From Harmothoe impar (lineage: Eukaryota > Annelida > Polychaeta > Phyllodocida > Polynoidae): a DNA stretch of 64,000 nucleotides. The DNA lies in the NCBI GenBank assembly GCA_947462335.1, contig OX381714.1:60309800-60373799 (forward strand). Reading direction: 5' to 3'. Positions 54,278-64,000 of the stretch are shown piece after piece (the stretch's first letter is position 1; every line of letters starts with the position of its first letter). Position numbers and translations under genes: made by a program. The notes under the pieces are model-generated. The model did not search any database, was not told the origin of the DNA, and saw only the letters and a program-made list of their open reading frames with translations.

Positions 54278-56160
54278 GGGGTAGGCAGGGCTGTGAGTTA
54301 GGTATTGAACCGGTGTAACACTGCACTACCATGACCTGCTCATTGATGGCTTCCCCAGGAAGCATTTGCTGTGACACACAGTGAGACGTCTGTTACACAG
54401 CTTGGTATCCTTCATACCCTATTCCTGTGTAGCGGAACCCCTTAAGCGGGTGGCCATTGCTTGATCTGGTACTGGCGAGATAAGCACTGTTAACAGCTCG
54501 CACAATGGATACCAGTTGTGACATAATGCATGATAAGAATTCCGCAGTGAAGGCCAGTGAAATATTGCATTGGTCTAAAATGTAAACCGCTAAGCACCTA
54601 TACATTGAAGGCAGCTCATTTGGATGGGGGGGGGGGGGGGGCGTTAATGGTCCGCCCAACCCCCACGTGGTCTCACTGGTACCCCAGCGTCTCCCACACA
54701 CCTGATGTTGCTATTCCTCTAGTGGTAGCCTTTGGATGTGACTATCCGGATCCGAGGTGTTACCTGCTTTGGCGTTAGCACTATACAGGGTGTGGTACAG
54801 CTGTATACCAAGGTTACAGGTTCTTTAGTAGGGAGCTCCATTGCTTGATCTGGTACCCGGAGAGATATGCGCTAATAAAAGCTAGCATGATGGGTCCTAC
54901 GTGTAATGCACCCTACGAATTCTGCAGTTAATGCAGGGGCTACTTCATTGGTTGATAATCCATCCAGCTACACGCCTATAGGCGGGGTGTGGTGTGTGTC
55001 TGAGGGGTGTCAACTCCCTCCCCTGTACCACTGTGTCAGCACTCCTGTACACCTGGTATCTGGTTGTGTCGGCATGATGCCATGGTGTTGTCACTGGTCA
55101 CTTTACCTCCCCCTGGTGCCTGTGTGTTACCCCTGACAAACATTGTGTTGGTGGCACCAGCCCGGGTGTCAGCCTCCCCAACATGGTGGTGTCACTGTAC
55201 AATACACCTCCCCTACCTCCTGGTGTTGGTACCTGGAAGTGGCGGCACCCTGTTATGGTGTTGGTGCTTGTCTGAGGGTGTGTTCCTCCAGTGCCGGTAT
55301 GTGGACGGCGTCTGCTGCAGGAGGGAGTGCCGCAGACACTGGAGGAAGTGGTGGGGAGCTACTGGCAGTACAGGGGAGGAGGGTGTGGGGAGACTGGTGA
55401 GAGGGGAGGAAGAAGGGTGTGTCTATAGGCGGTGTGGCTGTCTCCTGTGTGTCAGAGTATGGGGGTGGAGAGTGTACCAGAATGCAGGTGTGTGAGCATT
55501 CTGTAACAAGAAATGGCGCCATTTGAGGCACGCACCTCTCACACATACAGCTATAATGAGCCGGATGTCTCTCTGTACCCATACGGCCATATAGAGCCTC
55601 TCTGTACCGATATTGTGTAAGCCTACATAATTAATGCATCTAAATTAGGGTCTACATAATAGACCAAGACTGTACTGGGCGGGTGGTAACTCTGATACAG
55701 ATGTTGACCCCCTCAGAGAGGATATTCCTCCATCTTCCTGTCCCTCAGAATGGTGTGCGTGTGGGTGGGAGGGTGGGTGAGGAGAGGGGACAGTGGAGCT
55801 GGGGTGAGGGGTGTGGAGTGTCCTATACAGTAGCAGCAACTGAATACAAATATACTCCCAAGAATATGTTAGGAGAAAGAGAGAGTGCGAAATTTTGACC
55901 TCCTCAGAGAGGACATTGATCCGTCTAGACTTCTGTAGCAAAATGGTGTGCTTGTGGGTAGGAGGGTGAGGAGAGGGGACAGTGGCGCTGGGGGGGGGGG
56001 GGTGTCCTACAGTAGCAGCAGTGTGTAGTCTGGCTGCTGAAGACACCAGTCTGGGTGACAAGGGAGGGGCAGCTCACCGTCTGGGAGTCAGTCTGGTGGG
56101 TGGGTGTTTAGGTTGATGGGTGAATTAGGTGGTGTATAGGGGGGGGGATCGTTTTTACCC
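54278..56160. other. Non-coding, GT-rich
   Basis: A direct duplicate (CCATTGCTTGATCTGGTAC..G.GAGATA.GC) is at 54450 and 54840. A 162-codon GT-rich frame at 55007-55495 shows no domain and shares DNA with minus-strand frames; not called. Confidence 0.5.
55493..55755. repeat. CATTCTG-family copy
   Basis: CATTCTGTAACAAGAAATGGCGCC...AAGACTGTACTGGGCGGGTGG...CTCAGAATGG. The interior contains a small duplication of ACGGCCATA. Confidence 0.65.
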
Positions 56161-56525
56161 TTAACCCGTAAGGGGGTATTCCACTGCCGTCGGTCGGCTG
56201 TAATTCTGTCACCCGATAAAAGTCTGTAATGATAAACTTATGGGCGAATTTCGTCCGACGGACAGAATCACGGCCGATTCCGTCAGTGGAATACTCTCTT
56301 TTTAGATAGATAACGATAGAAGATGACGTTTGTCGGCATGATGCTTGAATGCAACCCTAGTGAGTTACTCGCCAGGGCTGCATTCATGCATCATGACCTC
56401 CACGGACACGATGCATTGATGCATTATGTCGCCCTTAACGGGTTAAAAAATGGGCTGTTACTCGCAAGGGCTTCATTCATGTATGATGCATATGTAATGC
56501 ATCATACCGTCCTTAAAGGTATAAG
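56161..56525. repeat. TTAA-MITE carrying another MITE, plus a 3' duplicate
   Basis: 5' end TTAACCCGTAAGG, insertion 56173-56300, then AGATGACGTTTGTCGGCATG to GCCCTTAACGGGTTAA (about 56445). A further partial unit ends CCGTCCTTAAAGG at 56520. Confidence 0.68.
56173..56300. mobile_element. GTATTCCACTGCCGTCGG-ended MITE
   Basis: About 128 bp, with inverted ends GGGTATTCCACTGCCGTCGG and CCGATTCCGTCAGTGGAATACTC. It is inserted in the 5' terminus of a TTAA-MITE. The core TTCCACTGCC recalls the 33756 element. Confidence 0.75.
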
Positions 56526-56862
56526 GGCAACACAGTGCGTTTAATCCATGAATGCAGACCTGTAGAGTAATTCACGGGGATTACTTTGGTGCGTGATAAA
56601 GAGCTAGGTCTAGGTAGGTGCATGTATCTAGGTCGGGGAGTGACTCAATTGGTGTCTGGGGGTCTGGTGTATAACCCTGTAAGGGTCGCATAGCAGAGAA
56701 GGGATTGTGTGTGAGCTGCTCATGGTGAGGCGAAGGTTGTCTATCAACCTGCATAGTGCTTTGGGAACATAAACAAAATCACCAACTTTGGACCCCACCC
56801 CGTGTATCCCTATCAACCTGCATTGATAACAGAGACGGGGTTGGGTTTGAACTGCTCTCACT

Positions 56863-57002
56863 GGTAGAGGAGCAGCTCAATGTGTGGGGAGGTGGAGAGA
56901 GGAGCAGCTCAATGTGTGGGGGGGTGGAGAGGAGCAGCTCAATGTGTGGGGGGGTGGAGAGGAGCAGCTCAATGTGTGGGGGGGTGGAGAGGAGCATCTC
57001 AG
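56863..57002. repeat. 29-30-bp minisatellite GGAGCAGCTCAATGTGTGGG
   Basis: Four to five units with GGGGTGGAGA linkers. Confidence 0.92.
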
Positions 57003-57109
57003 GGGGAGGGGCGTGTGCTCCTGCAGGCGCTGGTACCCCGTGTACTGTGAGCAGACTGGTGTGTATTGACTGGTACCGGGGACGGTGTAGCCCCCAGCTG
57101 CCTGTCTCT

Positions 57110-57620
57110 TATCAACCCTTTAAGGGCCGCATCGTGCTTTAATGCAGTATGCCATTTGTCTTCATGGTGTATGAATGGCAGCCCTAGTGAGTAATTCAAT
57201 AGTGCTGCATCCATGCATCTTGACGATCCTTGACTGTATAAACCCCGTAGGGTTGGTATGATGCATGAATGCCGCTCTGGCGAGTTACTCGCCCTATACA
57301 GATCCTTCTGAGGTGTATCAACCTGTTAGCATCATGGTGCTTCAATATCTTGCTGTCCTTTAAACCCTCTAAGAACAGCATAATGCCTTAATACATTGTG
57401 CCTATGGTCGTCATGATGTATGAATGCAGCAGTCACCAGTGCTGCATTCAGGCATCATGCCGACCCTACACCGGGATGCCGACCCTACACGGTTCAGACA
57501 TCCCCGAAGGGTCGGCATGATGAACCAATGTAGCACTGACAAGTAACTTACCAGGATCTGCATTGGTCATGACGACAACTATCATCTTTAAATTAGTGAC
57601 ATCCGTCCTTAAAGGGTTAA
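57110..57620. repeat. Two adjoining TTAA-MITE copies
   Basis: CAACCCTTTAAGGGCCGCATC...GCTGTCCTTTAAACC (57110-57362) and AACCCTCTAAGAACAGC...CATCCGTCCTTAAAGGGTTAA (57362-57618). The second has a duplicated ATGCCGACCCTACAC block. Confidence 0.72.
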
Positions 57621-57845
57621 AGGGTTACTACTACCTAGCTTTGCTGCTTCTAGCTGTGCGGCACCAAGAACGAGACGGTCCCAAATACCGGTACCACACT
57701 GAATGATCTCTATCGAGTATTGTTGTGTATATCTGCACCCTCCCCTTTAGTCCTAAATATAATAATCTGGACTGCAGGCTATCTGCAGTTTCTACCCTTA
57801 CTTCAGGGTGCCTTTTTATGTATGAAATCAGATGTATGTAATCAG

Positions 57846-57970
57846 TTGTCGAAAAAAAAGTAGGAAATCTTATAAGTTTGATCAACTTTCTGTAGGAATT
57901 TACTATAATTTGATACAGAAATTCCAGCCAAAAAGTAGGAATTCCTGCAAAATTAGGAAAAGTGGCATCA
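57846..57970. repeat. GGAATTCCT-family element
   Basis: TCGAAAAAAAAGTAGGAAATC...AATTCCTGCAAAATTAGGAAAAGTGGCATC, closely matching 52540-52652. Confidence 0.65.
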
Positions 57971-58221
57971 ACCACAAAGAGTTACTAATGCACTGAAATA
58001 CACTCAAAGTGAACCTCAAATCATGTCCGTCCCACCAAACACCCACAACATCAGTATTCATTCACCTGCACCAGAAACTACCCTGATCGACAGGTGTAAT
58101 AAATAGGACCCCCCACGACGTGAGCCACCCCCTGACTCATCCATCTATCAACTACCAGCTGCTCCACCATGTTACCCTGGTTACACCCCTCTCCCCGGGC
58201 CCCTCTCCCTACAACACCCTT

Positions 58222-58330
58222 ATTAACCATTCTAGGACAGCATGATGACTGAAGGTTGCATATTTATTGCTGCACCAATGCAGCGACAGTAAGTTAAGTG
58301 ATTCGCTGGCGCTATATTCAGATATTAAGG
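58222..58330. repeat. TTAA-MITE, 5' fragment
   Basis: TTAACCATTCTAGGACAGC...CTATATTCAGAT, ended by the 58330 element. Confidence 0.5.
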
Positions 58331-58548
58331 TAACATGGGCAGAAAATGTAGGGTCGGTAGGTCGGATTTTTCTCAAAACTTTTTTTTTAAACATGAAAGT
58401 ACTAGCCAGCCTCTCCGAAGACCCTAAAACTGACAAAAAATGCTAAGAATACGGAAATTTCTTCAAAATTGCATAAAAAACGTAGAGTCGGCCCTGTTTT
58501 GATAGGGTCGGTCGGGTGACCTGAAACAAACCTTCTTTTTTTTGCCTA
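58330..58548. repeat. Short copy of the GGCC-A7-G/TTTGTTTCAGGT family, left end missing
   Basis: Begins at AAGGTAACATGGGCAGAAAATG and ends CCTTCTTTTTTTTGCC. It is inserted in or next to a TTAA-MITE fragment. Confidence 0.8.
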
Positions 58549-59539
58549 ACGTAACGTAGTATCAACCCCATTGGCATGATGCACATTAGGGTAGATTCAC
58601 CATGAGCAGGACACATACCCCAAGACGGAGAGTGAAATTTCAGGTTATTCATGTACATTACAACTTCTATTTATTTCCTTGGAAAAAATTACACTTGAAC
58701 TTTACCATATTCCACATAATTATAAAGAACTTTAAAAGCTTAAAGATGGGTTAGGAGCTGATTTGGGGTCAATTTATAATTTTTGTTTTTTCAATGTATT
58801 TGTGTTCATAGTTTATGCAACTCAGAGTTGGTGGGGAGGAATCACACAACTGTCGGGTCGGCATAATGTGCACCCATATAGTGCTGCCCCCTGGATTAAG
58901 GTCTTAGAGCCATGCTGGTCCTGTAGCTCAGTATAGAGACGTCTTTTTATAATTGGGTATCACTTTCTTGGTGAAACTCTCTCACCTTTCCGCAAAAAAG
59001 AATTTATGACAAGGAAAGGGTGGGTGTTAACCATATACACTGTCCATGGTATTCAGGCCGTGCGGGGCCGTGATACCGAGGCGATGAATCCAATTGAATT
59101 CAATCTTGAGCCGCAGACTTTTGGCCTTTTTACTATGCGGATATTCATGTATGAATAATTGGGTATATCTCATTGTTTAGATTAAGGGAATAGAATAGAT
59201 GGATCAAAGTCACGAAGATATGATGGTAGGATATAAGCTCACCTTGCTGTATCACCAGTCTTAACCCGACATGAAGGCATGATGTCCTTGCTTCATAAAA
59301 CAAAGTAGAATGTAATAAATAGTAGAAGTACCGGCTACCTACCTGACCTTGTGACAGAGATAGCAGTATCAGCTACTTACCTGTAAGGTAAGGAGACAGA
59401 ACAGGATTAGTGAGGGGGACAACACATTATGGTCATATATACAACTCTAAAACATCAACTAAATCAATCTATATTCTTCATACCGACAAAAGTGAATAGT
59501 GCATTAAAATCCATGTAACTTGTTACACTGGCGGCATCT

Positions 59540-59712
59540 GCCGCAGAATGTTCTGTGCACCAGAATTTGCTGTAGCTTGCCGCCAGTTCTGCATTCAAGC
59601 ATCATGCCGATCTTACGAGGTTGGGACACTCCCAGAGGGTTGGCATGATGCTCCAATGTAGCCTAGGTGCGTCACCTGTCGGGGCTGCATCATTGCATCA
59701 TGACCACGCAGT
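59540..59712. repeat. TTAA-MITE, central part
   Basis: CGCCAGTTCTGCATTCAAGC...GCTGCATCATTGCATCATGACC; both termini lost. Confidence 0.55.
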
Positions 59713-60369
59713 GTAACAACTCTGTAAGGTTAGGTGTCGTATAATGATGACAAAATGGCAGAGTATAAGCCTACTTAAAGATGGTAATTGGTATATCAGC
59801 CAATAGACTTCCCAAACCTCTCTTCACAATGGATATCACTTCAATGCCATGGGTTCCAATATCATTTTAGCTGATAAACAGTGCAACATATTTGTCTATT
59901 AATACATAATTTGAGATTGATAACAATGTACCTGATTTACCTCACTGACTCAGGCACTCCCCCAGGAGAGTTTTGGGGTAACTAATCTAATACAGAATCC
60001 ACTGAGCCATGCAGTATAAACACATAAGGAGTTTTAGTGTCGACCTACAGTAAAAAAGATTACACTGCATCTGCTCATCTTATAGACTAAGACACTGCCA
60101 ATAATTGTAAAAGTTAGGGAAGACGTATGAATAGGATATACAATAGTAATATGATAAAACTAAAAAATCCCTAAACATTTAGCTGCCACACCATCTTTAA
60201 GCATCATGCTGCACTTAAATGGCTTTGTATATAGTAGATGTATTTAGTATTCCCAGTTCGCCTTCCACCTTCACAACTATATCTGTGTACTAGTACATAC
60301 ATTTAGTATTCCCCATGCCACCCCACCCCCATATATCATCAAATACCAATCTAACATCCCGCAGCTACA

Positions 60370-60450
60370 TAAGACGCCTGCCGCTATTGGCTGCAGGCTG
60401 GTCACGTGCTCACAGACCACGGCCCTCATTGGCTGAATGCTTGTCACGTG
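60370..60450. promoter_or_regulatory. CCAAT/E-box cluster
   Basis: Two ATTGGCTG (inverted CCAAT) and two TCACGTG E-boxes within about 70 bp of GC-rich DNA. It resembles a promoter, but no gene is recognised next to it. Confidence 0.35.
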
Positions 60451-60519
60451 GTGCAGGTGAAGGCGGCCATTAGACGCAGCCTGCAATCTGCCGGCGTTAA
60501 CTGTGTACGGACAGAGGTG

Positions 60520-60895
60520 GTAACCCTTTAAGGACAGAGGCTGGGGCCTTAACCCTTTAAGGACAGAGGCGTTAACCCTTTAAGGACAGAAGCCTTAACC
60601 CTTTAAGGACAGAGGCGGGCCTTAACTCTTTAAGGACAGAGGCAGGCCTTAACCCTTTAGGGACAGAGGCAGGCCTTAACCCTTTAGGGACAGAGGCAGG
60701 CCTTAACCCTTTAAGGACAGAGGCGGGCCTTAACTCTTTAAGGACAGAGGCAGGCCTTAACCCTTTAGGGACAGAGGCAGGCCTTAACCCTTTAAGGACA
60801 GGGGAGGGTTTTAACCATTTCAGGACAAAGGCCTTAACACCTTAAGGACATAGGCGTTAACCCTTTAAGGACAGAGGCGGGCCTAACCCTTTGAG
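60520..60895. repeat. About 20-27-bp minisatellite CCTTAACCCTTTAAGGACAG(AGGC)
   Basis: About 15 units made of the TTAA-MITE 5' terminus plus AGAGGCGGG/AGAGGCAGG; a MITE follows directly. Confidence 0.93.
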
Positions 60896-61108
60896 GACAA
60901 TATGATTCTTCAATCATAAAGTTCATTTGTCATCATGTTGCACCAAGGCAGCCCTGGTGAATGACTGCCTGGTGCTGCTTTGGTGCATCATAGTATGAAT
61001 ATTGTCGGGTCGGCATGATCCATGACTACAACACTAGCGAGTTACTCACCAGGACTGCATTCATGCATTATGACAACAAATGCACTCTGCAGTTCTTAAA
61101 GGTTTACT
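60885..61108. repeat. TTAA-MITE adjoining the 60.5-kb minisatellite
   Basis: CCTAACCCTTTGAGGACAATATG...GCAGTTCTTAAAGGTTTAC. Its 5' end is the last unit of the tandem array. Confidence 0.72.
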
Positions 61109-61439
61109 AGAACAGTGGCACACAAGGAGATTTGTGAGTAGGAGTGAGGAGAATAGAAGTGTCCCTCACCTCCTGCCCCTTACGTGTCTGATGTCTTTTT
61201 AAGTACCTCACACAACCTAAGTAAGTCTGTGCAACAAAGTGTCTAGTTCCTTTTGGAGCATTCACCTCCTCAGAATGACACCCTAGTATAAATGTGTGTG
61301 TACAATGTACTACGTTTGTGACTGATTAGATCATGATATTGTCTAAGGTTAGTAGCCGTACAGAAAAGATGCTACACATAGTGACGCGCAAATCATCTTT
61401 CCTGTGCTTATCTTTGTTTAAAAATCTCCTTGGTTGCCA

Positions 61440-61624
61440 TTATGCATGATTGCAACCCCGCCAGTGCTGCATTCAAGCATCATGCCGACCCTACTGGGTT
61501 GAGACACTCCTGTAGAGTCGGCATGATGCACCAATGCAGCGCCGGTGAGTTACTCGCTGGGGCTGCGTTGGTGCTTCATGACAAGGCCATATTTTAGCGA
61601 CATGTCGTCCTTAAAGGGTTAAGG
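61440..61624. repeat. TTAA-MITE, 3' three-quarters
   Basis: TATGCATGATTGCAACCC...CATGTCGTCCTTAAAGGGTTAA. Confidence 0.68.
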
Positions 61625-62461
61625 GTTAGTTCCCCCCTTCAATACCACAAATTAATTCAAACATTTAATTAGTGAAACTAAAAGGGTGTGACGGGTTCTA
61701 ATATTACCAATTAACATGCTTCATTTACGGGTAATTACTCGACTAAAACAACATTAATTGGCTTGTTGGTGCGAGGGAAATCCGACAGATTATATTCAAC
61801 ACTGGCAGTTATCTAGAATGTTGCTCTTCAATATCGGAGACGGAATAGACACTCAAGTTAATATAGTTATAAAGAAATATATGGATACCAGATCTGCCAA
61901 GATCGTATAGCTCATGACAGAAAATCGTAAAAATCCTACTTTAACAGATTGCTGCTACTAGCTTTAGGGAGTTTAGAAGATCCCAATCCATTCTCACTAT
62001 GTTTGACAAATTTTTATATAATAATGCATTGCTTTCCCACAGGAACCTCATACATCTTAATTGATGTAGGGCAAATCGTGATGGTACTAAAAACGGCTGT
62101 ATTACATTTCAATTAGTAAAAATATGATAAGGGATACTCCAATCTGAGAATATATGTTCGCGGCAAGAGAGAAAGGCAATGTTTCAGGAAATTAACTGAT
62201 GGAATTGGATGATCAGTTATTCGATTAACGTTTTGATGACTTTAATATTTAACGATAGTTAATGAGGTAGAAATGCCCAGTGGATGTCATTAGTTATTTA
62301 AGTTGTCTGAAGGCACTTTGGGAAATGGAAGTTATTGTCATCATGATCGACCAGGATTTGACACCATATATAAGGTATGTTTTCCTTGGCAAATGGATCT
62401 CTAGATACAGAATGTATATATCTCTAAGTTAAAAGACCCAATTATATTCATTTAAAGCTCA
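61625..62461. other. No gene seen
   Basis: AT-rich low-copy DNA between two MITE fragments and upstream of the retrotransposon. Confidence 0.45.
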
Positions 62462-62600
62462 TTAACCCTAGAGACCGCATGGTACCTTAGGGCTTCATGT
62501 TTATTTGTTTTCATGATGCATTTACGCATCATGCCGACAAATCAAGAGTGTATCACCACCATAGTGCTGGCATGATGCTTGAATACATCATTAATGTATA
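62462..62600. repeat. TTAA-MITE, 5' part
   Basis: TTAACCCTAGAGACCGCATGG...GCTGGCATGATGCTTGAATAC. Confidence 0.6.
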
Positions 62601-62734
62601 TAAATCTACATCGTAATATTATACCGTAGGAATTGAACCCTGAATTGTAAGAAGTTGGAGAACTCTAAATATTAACTGACATTATAATGTACTCTCATTC
62701 CCACAGTCCCGAAACACGTTAACACTATATCTGA

Positions 62735-64000
62735 ATGCTGATAATATCGTTTAATACCACTAACCCGACCTGCAACGGTCTTTTGATACCCCCTGAACGG
62801 TGCGCTGAGCATATCAATAACTACTTTTCTACAATAGGAGAGTCTCTTGCTAAAGCTTTGCCACCTGGTGAGGGGCAAGCTAATGAACAAATCCCTTACG
62901 GTACTCCTGAGATAAATAAGGATCTGTTAACACCCCTGTCTTTTAATGATATGATAAAATACATTAGGAAAATTAATACTAAGAAATCTTCCTCTATTAA
63001 GCATATAAAAACTTGTATAATTAAAGATGCTTTTATGTCTATTCCTGATGTGGTACTTTGCCTATATAATAAATGTCTAGCGACAAGTACCTTCCCATCA
63101 AAATGGAAGGTCGGAACAGTGGTGCCCCTTCCTAAAAAGGCAAACTCTTTAGAGGTTAATGACCTGAGACCCATTAGCCTACTCCCCCTACCAGGAAAAA
63201 TTTTAGAAAAAATTATATGTTCAAGGTTGCAATGTTATATGAGTGAATGTGGACTTTTGTCACCAAGGCAGCATGGATACAGAGAGAAGCACTCGACACA
63301 GACTGCCATCAGGGAACACCTACAAAATATTATAGAAAATGTTATTAATAACAAGCCTACACTCTCTCTATATCTCGATTATAAAAAGGCTTTTGATACA
63401 GTCTCACACTCAAAATTAATTAAAAAATTGTCACTTTTCGGACTTCAAAAGCTACCTCAACCTCAGACCACAAAAAACTTTTGCTAATAACTACTTGTCT
63501 ACTGAAAAATCAATCACTTATGGTGTTCCCCAGGGATCTGTTCTAGGTCCAGTGCTTTTCTCTATTTATATTAACTCTTTACCAAAAATATATGATTTTA
63601 ATATTACACTGTACGCAGACGATGCCGTAGTCTCATTATGTTGCCCACTGAAAATGCAAGCCGCCATAAATTGTATATCGAAATGGTGCATTAATAATAG
63701 TCTCACTGTAAATGAAAGCAAGACAAAATGGATGTTTTTCAATAATTTTAAGCGCATAAATCCTGTTTTTACATTTAATGGCACTATTCTTGAAAGGGTA
63801 TACAAGTTTACATATCTAGGCCTAACCCTTGATCCTGAGATGACTTTTGTACAACACCGTATTGAAGCAGTTAGAAATTTAAGACACAAAATAATACAGG
63901 CCGCACGAGCCAGGGTTTTTGTTGACATACCTACTGCACTTACAATGTATAAGACAATGACCCTCCCCTCGTTTGACTATGTGGATTACATATGGGACAG
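62735..64000 (+). pseudogene. 5'-truncated, frame-broken non-LTR retrotransposon reverse transcriptase
   Basis: Similarity begins near 62750 with the pre-RT segment (CAEHINNYFSTIGESLA) and no endonuclease domain lies upstream, so the copy is 5'-truncated. RT blocks follow: FPSKWKVGTVVPLPKK, LRPISLLPLPGKILEK, HGYREKHSTQTAI, then YLDYKKAFDTVSH. Near 63455 the first frame runs off into a stop at 63487. A second frame carries YGVPQGSVLGPVLFSIYIN, the catalytic LYADDAVV, a LTVNESKTKWM segment and YLGLTLDP, and it is still open at the window edge. The spacing between FGLQ and GVPQGS is about 15-20 residues shorter than usual, so a small deletion caused the frame change. It belongs to the CR1/L2/Jockey-type radiation; I do not assign a clade. 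Non-functional here. Confidence 0.88.

Larger units (their letters stand above)
58549..60519. other. Low-copy non-coding DNA
   Basis: Only the MITE fragment at 59540 and the CCAAT/E-box cluster are recognised. Confidence 0.45.

Noticed and set aside
55007..55582. 162-codon plus-strand and 109-codon minus-strand frames
   Set aside because: GT-rich low-complexity DNA, overlapping frames on both strands, no recognisable domain or splice structure.

Overview
The window looks like a repeat-dense stretch of a marine invertebrate nuclear genome. Very high MITE density, death-domain biology and a protein-primed-polymerase transposon would suit a cephalochordate or a similar animal, but I cannot fix the species. 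There is no bacterial operon structure, no rRNA and no convincing functional tRNA. Most open frames outside 41-50 kb are artefacts of tandem repeats or MITEs.

Layout. 1-41.05 kb and 50.56-62.7 kb are mainly non-coding and are built from nested non-autonomous elements. The dominant family is a ~230 bp MITE with CCCTTTAAGGAC-like ends in TTAA sites (piggyBac-like), with internal palindromes; about 37 full or partial copies are visible. Other families are: elements with CACTGTAAAA/CACTCAAAAA ends at TA or TG; a 'CATTCTG' inverted-repeat family; a 'GGCC-A7-G...TTTGTTTCAGGT' family, one copy of which carries a large fold-back; CACAGAGAAAAG fold-backs; a 'GGAATTCCT' family; and degenerate tRNA-derived sequences. 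Many minisatellites are present, and three of them appear to grow out of a MITE terminus.

The centrepiece is a complete 9,494-bp mobile element at 41059-50552. It has ~430-455 bp terminal inverted repeats, identical over at least the first 33 bp (AGTAGTATAG...), and a perfect 6-bp target duplication GGCTCT. It lies inside a local tandem repeat, so the empty site can be read from neighbouring units. It carries only three genes: a protein-primed family-B DNA polymerase on the minus strand, broken by one in-frame TGA; a minus-strand nuclear-type protein with a C-terminal PC4-like (ssDNA-binding) domain; and a divergent plus-strand 249-aa protein with two death-domain-like folds. I see no integrase, capsid, packaging ATPase or protease. 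The 6-bp TSD and the polymerase tie it to Polintons/Mavericks. The inferred picture is a stripped-down self-replicator: polymerase plus an SSB-like protein for replication, a death-domain protein to act on host apoptotic or innate signalling, and integration helped in trans. The TIRs are packed with CCAAT, CACGTG, CRE and ETS (CCGGAAGT) motifs and may double as promoters.

The right edge (62.75-64.0 kb) holds a 5'-truncated, frame-broken non-LTR retrotransposon reverse transcriptase that runs off the window. The only host-gene hint is a candidate CpG-rich first exon on the minus strand at 17264-17476, next to a tandem array of CRE sites.
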